Of a stretch of DNA of 13,542 bases, positions 13,136-13,542 are shown in pieces. Below the pieces are notes generated by a model. That model was not told the origin of the DNA, ran no database searches, and saw only the letters and a list, made by a program, of their open reading frames with translations. The position numbers and the translations under genes are program-made. Source of the DNA: an uncultured Marvinbryantia sp. (GTDB taxonomy: Bacteria > Bacillota > Clostridia > Lachnospirales > Lachnospiraceae); the NCBI GenBank assembly GCA_934373455.1, contig CAKRON010000068.1, positions 1 through 13,542 of the forward strand, given 5' to 3'. Positions within the stretch are counted from its first letter, which is position 1. Every line of letters begins with the position of its first letter.

Positions 13136-13147
13136 TTTCATATGAAA
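13136..13147. promoter_or_regulatory. Perfect 12-bp palindrome next to the ribosome binding site
   Basis: TTTCATATGAAA ends four bases before the AAGGAG of the regulator gene. The position would let a bound protein block transcription elongation or initiation. A related sequence (ATTTC-GTAT-GAAAT) lies at 824-837 in the exporter leader, so the pattern may be chance. Confidence 0.3.
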
Positions 13148-13162
13148 TATAAGGAGAATTTT

Positions 13163-13542
13163 ATGATATCTACCAAAGCACGTTATGCTCTTCGAGTGAT
13201 GCTGGATCTGGCGCAGCAGCCTTCTGACCAGTATGTTCCTTTGAAGGCTATTGCTCAGAGACAGGATGTTTCTGAAAAATACCTGGAGATTATTTTAAAA
13301 AACCTTGTGAAGGCTCAATTTCTGAAAGGTCTTCGCGGAAAAGGCGGCGGCTATATGCTGACAAAAAAACCGGAAGAATATATGGTCGGTGAAATCATCG
13401 AGCTGACGGACGGACCATTGATTTCTGTTGCATGCAATCTGCCAAATGCAGAAGAATGCAAAAGAAAAGACCAGTGCATCACCCTTCCGCTGTGGCAGAA
13501 GTATGATACCATGGTCCATGATTTCTTTTTTCATATTTCATT
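13163..13542 (+). CDS. Rrf2-family transcriptional regulator with IscR-like cysteines (partial)
   Basis: The 126 codons in the window encode a winged helix-turn-helix regulator: MISTKARYALRVMLDLA at the start, the recognition region DVSEKYLEIILKNLVKA, the wing LRGKGGGYML and the dimer helix after VGEIIELTDGP. Cys91, Cys99 and Cys105 are spaced 7 and 5 residues apart, against 5 and 5 in E. coli IscR (Cys92, 98, 104), so binding of an Fe-S cluster is likely but not certain. AAGGAG lies seven bases before the ATG. It is the only plus-strand gene in the right half and is divergent from the GDPD operon. In Bacillota such proteins (IscR, CymR) control Fe-S assembly, cysteine or redox genes; the downstream gene beyond the edge, often iscS/nifS, cannot be seen. 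Confidence 0.93.
   Translation, partial: MISTKARYALRVMLDLAQQPSDQYVPLKAIAQRQDVSEKYLEIILKNLVKAQFLKGLRGKGGGYMLTKKPEEYMVGEIIELTDGPLISVACNLPNAEECKRKDQCITLPLWQKYDTMVHDFFFHIS

Overview
The window looks like chromosomal DNA of a low-to-middle-GC anaerobic Bacillota, most likely a gut Lachnospiraceae. The grounds are the strong AGGAGG-type ribosome binding sites, the compact same-strand operons, a DUF3783-type protein, a NiCo riboswitch in front of a cation diffusion facilitator, and a clostridial-style flavin thioredoxin reductase. The assignment to family is inference; no rRNA or marker gene is present.

Left part (1-2120): a HAD phosphatase of the beta-phosphoglucomutase type runs leftward off the window edge. 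A 579-base intergenic region follows. It holds the HAD promoter, a perfect inverted repeat, an extended -10 promoter, and a well-conserved NiCo (czcD) riboswitch whose terminator stem uses the 3' half of the aptamer. This leader controls a 300-residue CDF metal exporter, which ends at a hairpin terminator that probably also serves the leftward operon beyond it.

Middle part (2122-5411, all leftward): trxA, a small conserved-looking hypothetical gene, a HAD-IA hydrolase, a HipA-family kinase, a HipS-like/HIRAN fusion and a DUF3783 gene are packed with overlaps or gaps of 20 bases or less. The kinase and HIRAN genes are visibly more AT-rich than their neighbours and look like an inserted two-gene cassette: a split HipA in which the N-terminal subdomain sits on a separate protein fused to a DNA-binding HIRAN domain, with no HipB-type repressor nearby. 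It is the best candidate here for an undescribed system.

Between trxA and the next gene (5437-5632) lies a gene-free, about 196-base, highly structured element with several nested and competing stems. It resembles an IscB/HEARO-type omega RNA or an IS200/IS605-derived miniature element standing alone; this identification rests on layout and memory and needs a covariance search.

Right part (5664-13040, leftward): a nearly gap-free operon encodes a membrane-anchored glycerophosphodiester phosphodiesterase, a Cof-type HAD phosphatase, a three-gene set (helical unknown protein, VWA protein with a degenerate metallopeptidase motif, MoxR-like AAA+ ATPase), a nicotinamidase-like hydrolase and a thioredoxin reductase homologue that keeps the CATC redox site but lacks the usual NADPH-binding glycine motif. 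Divergent from this operon, and sharing its -35 region, is an Rrf2-family regulator with three cysteines spaced much as in IscR, cut by the right edge. An Fe-S or redox-sensing regulator facing an operon that ends in thioredoxin reductase, followed by trxA, suggests a redox theme, but direct regulation is inference.
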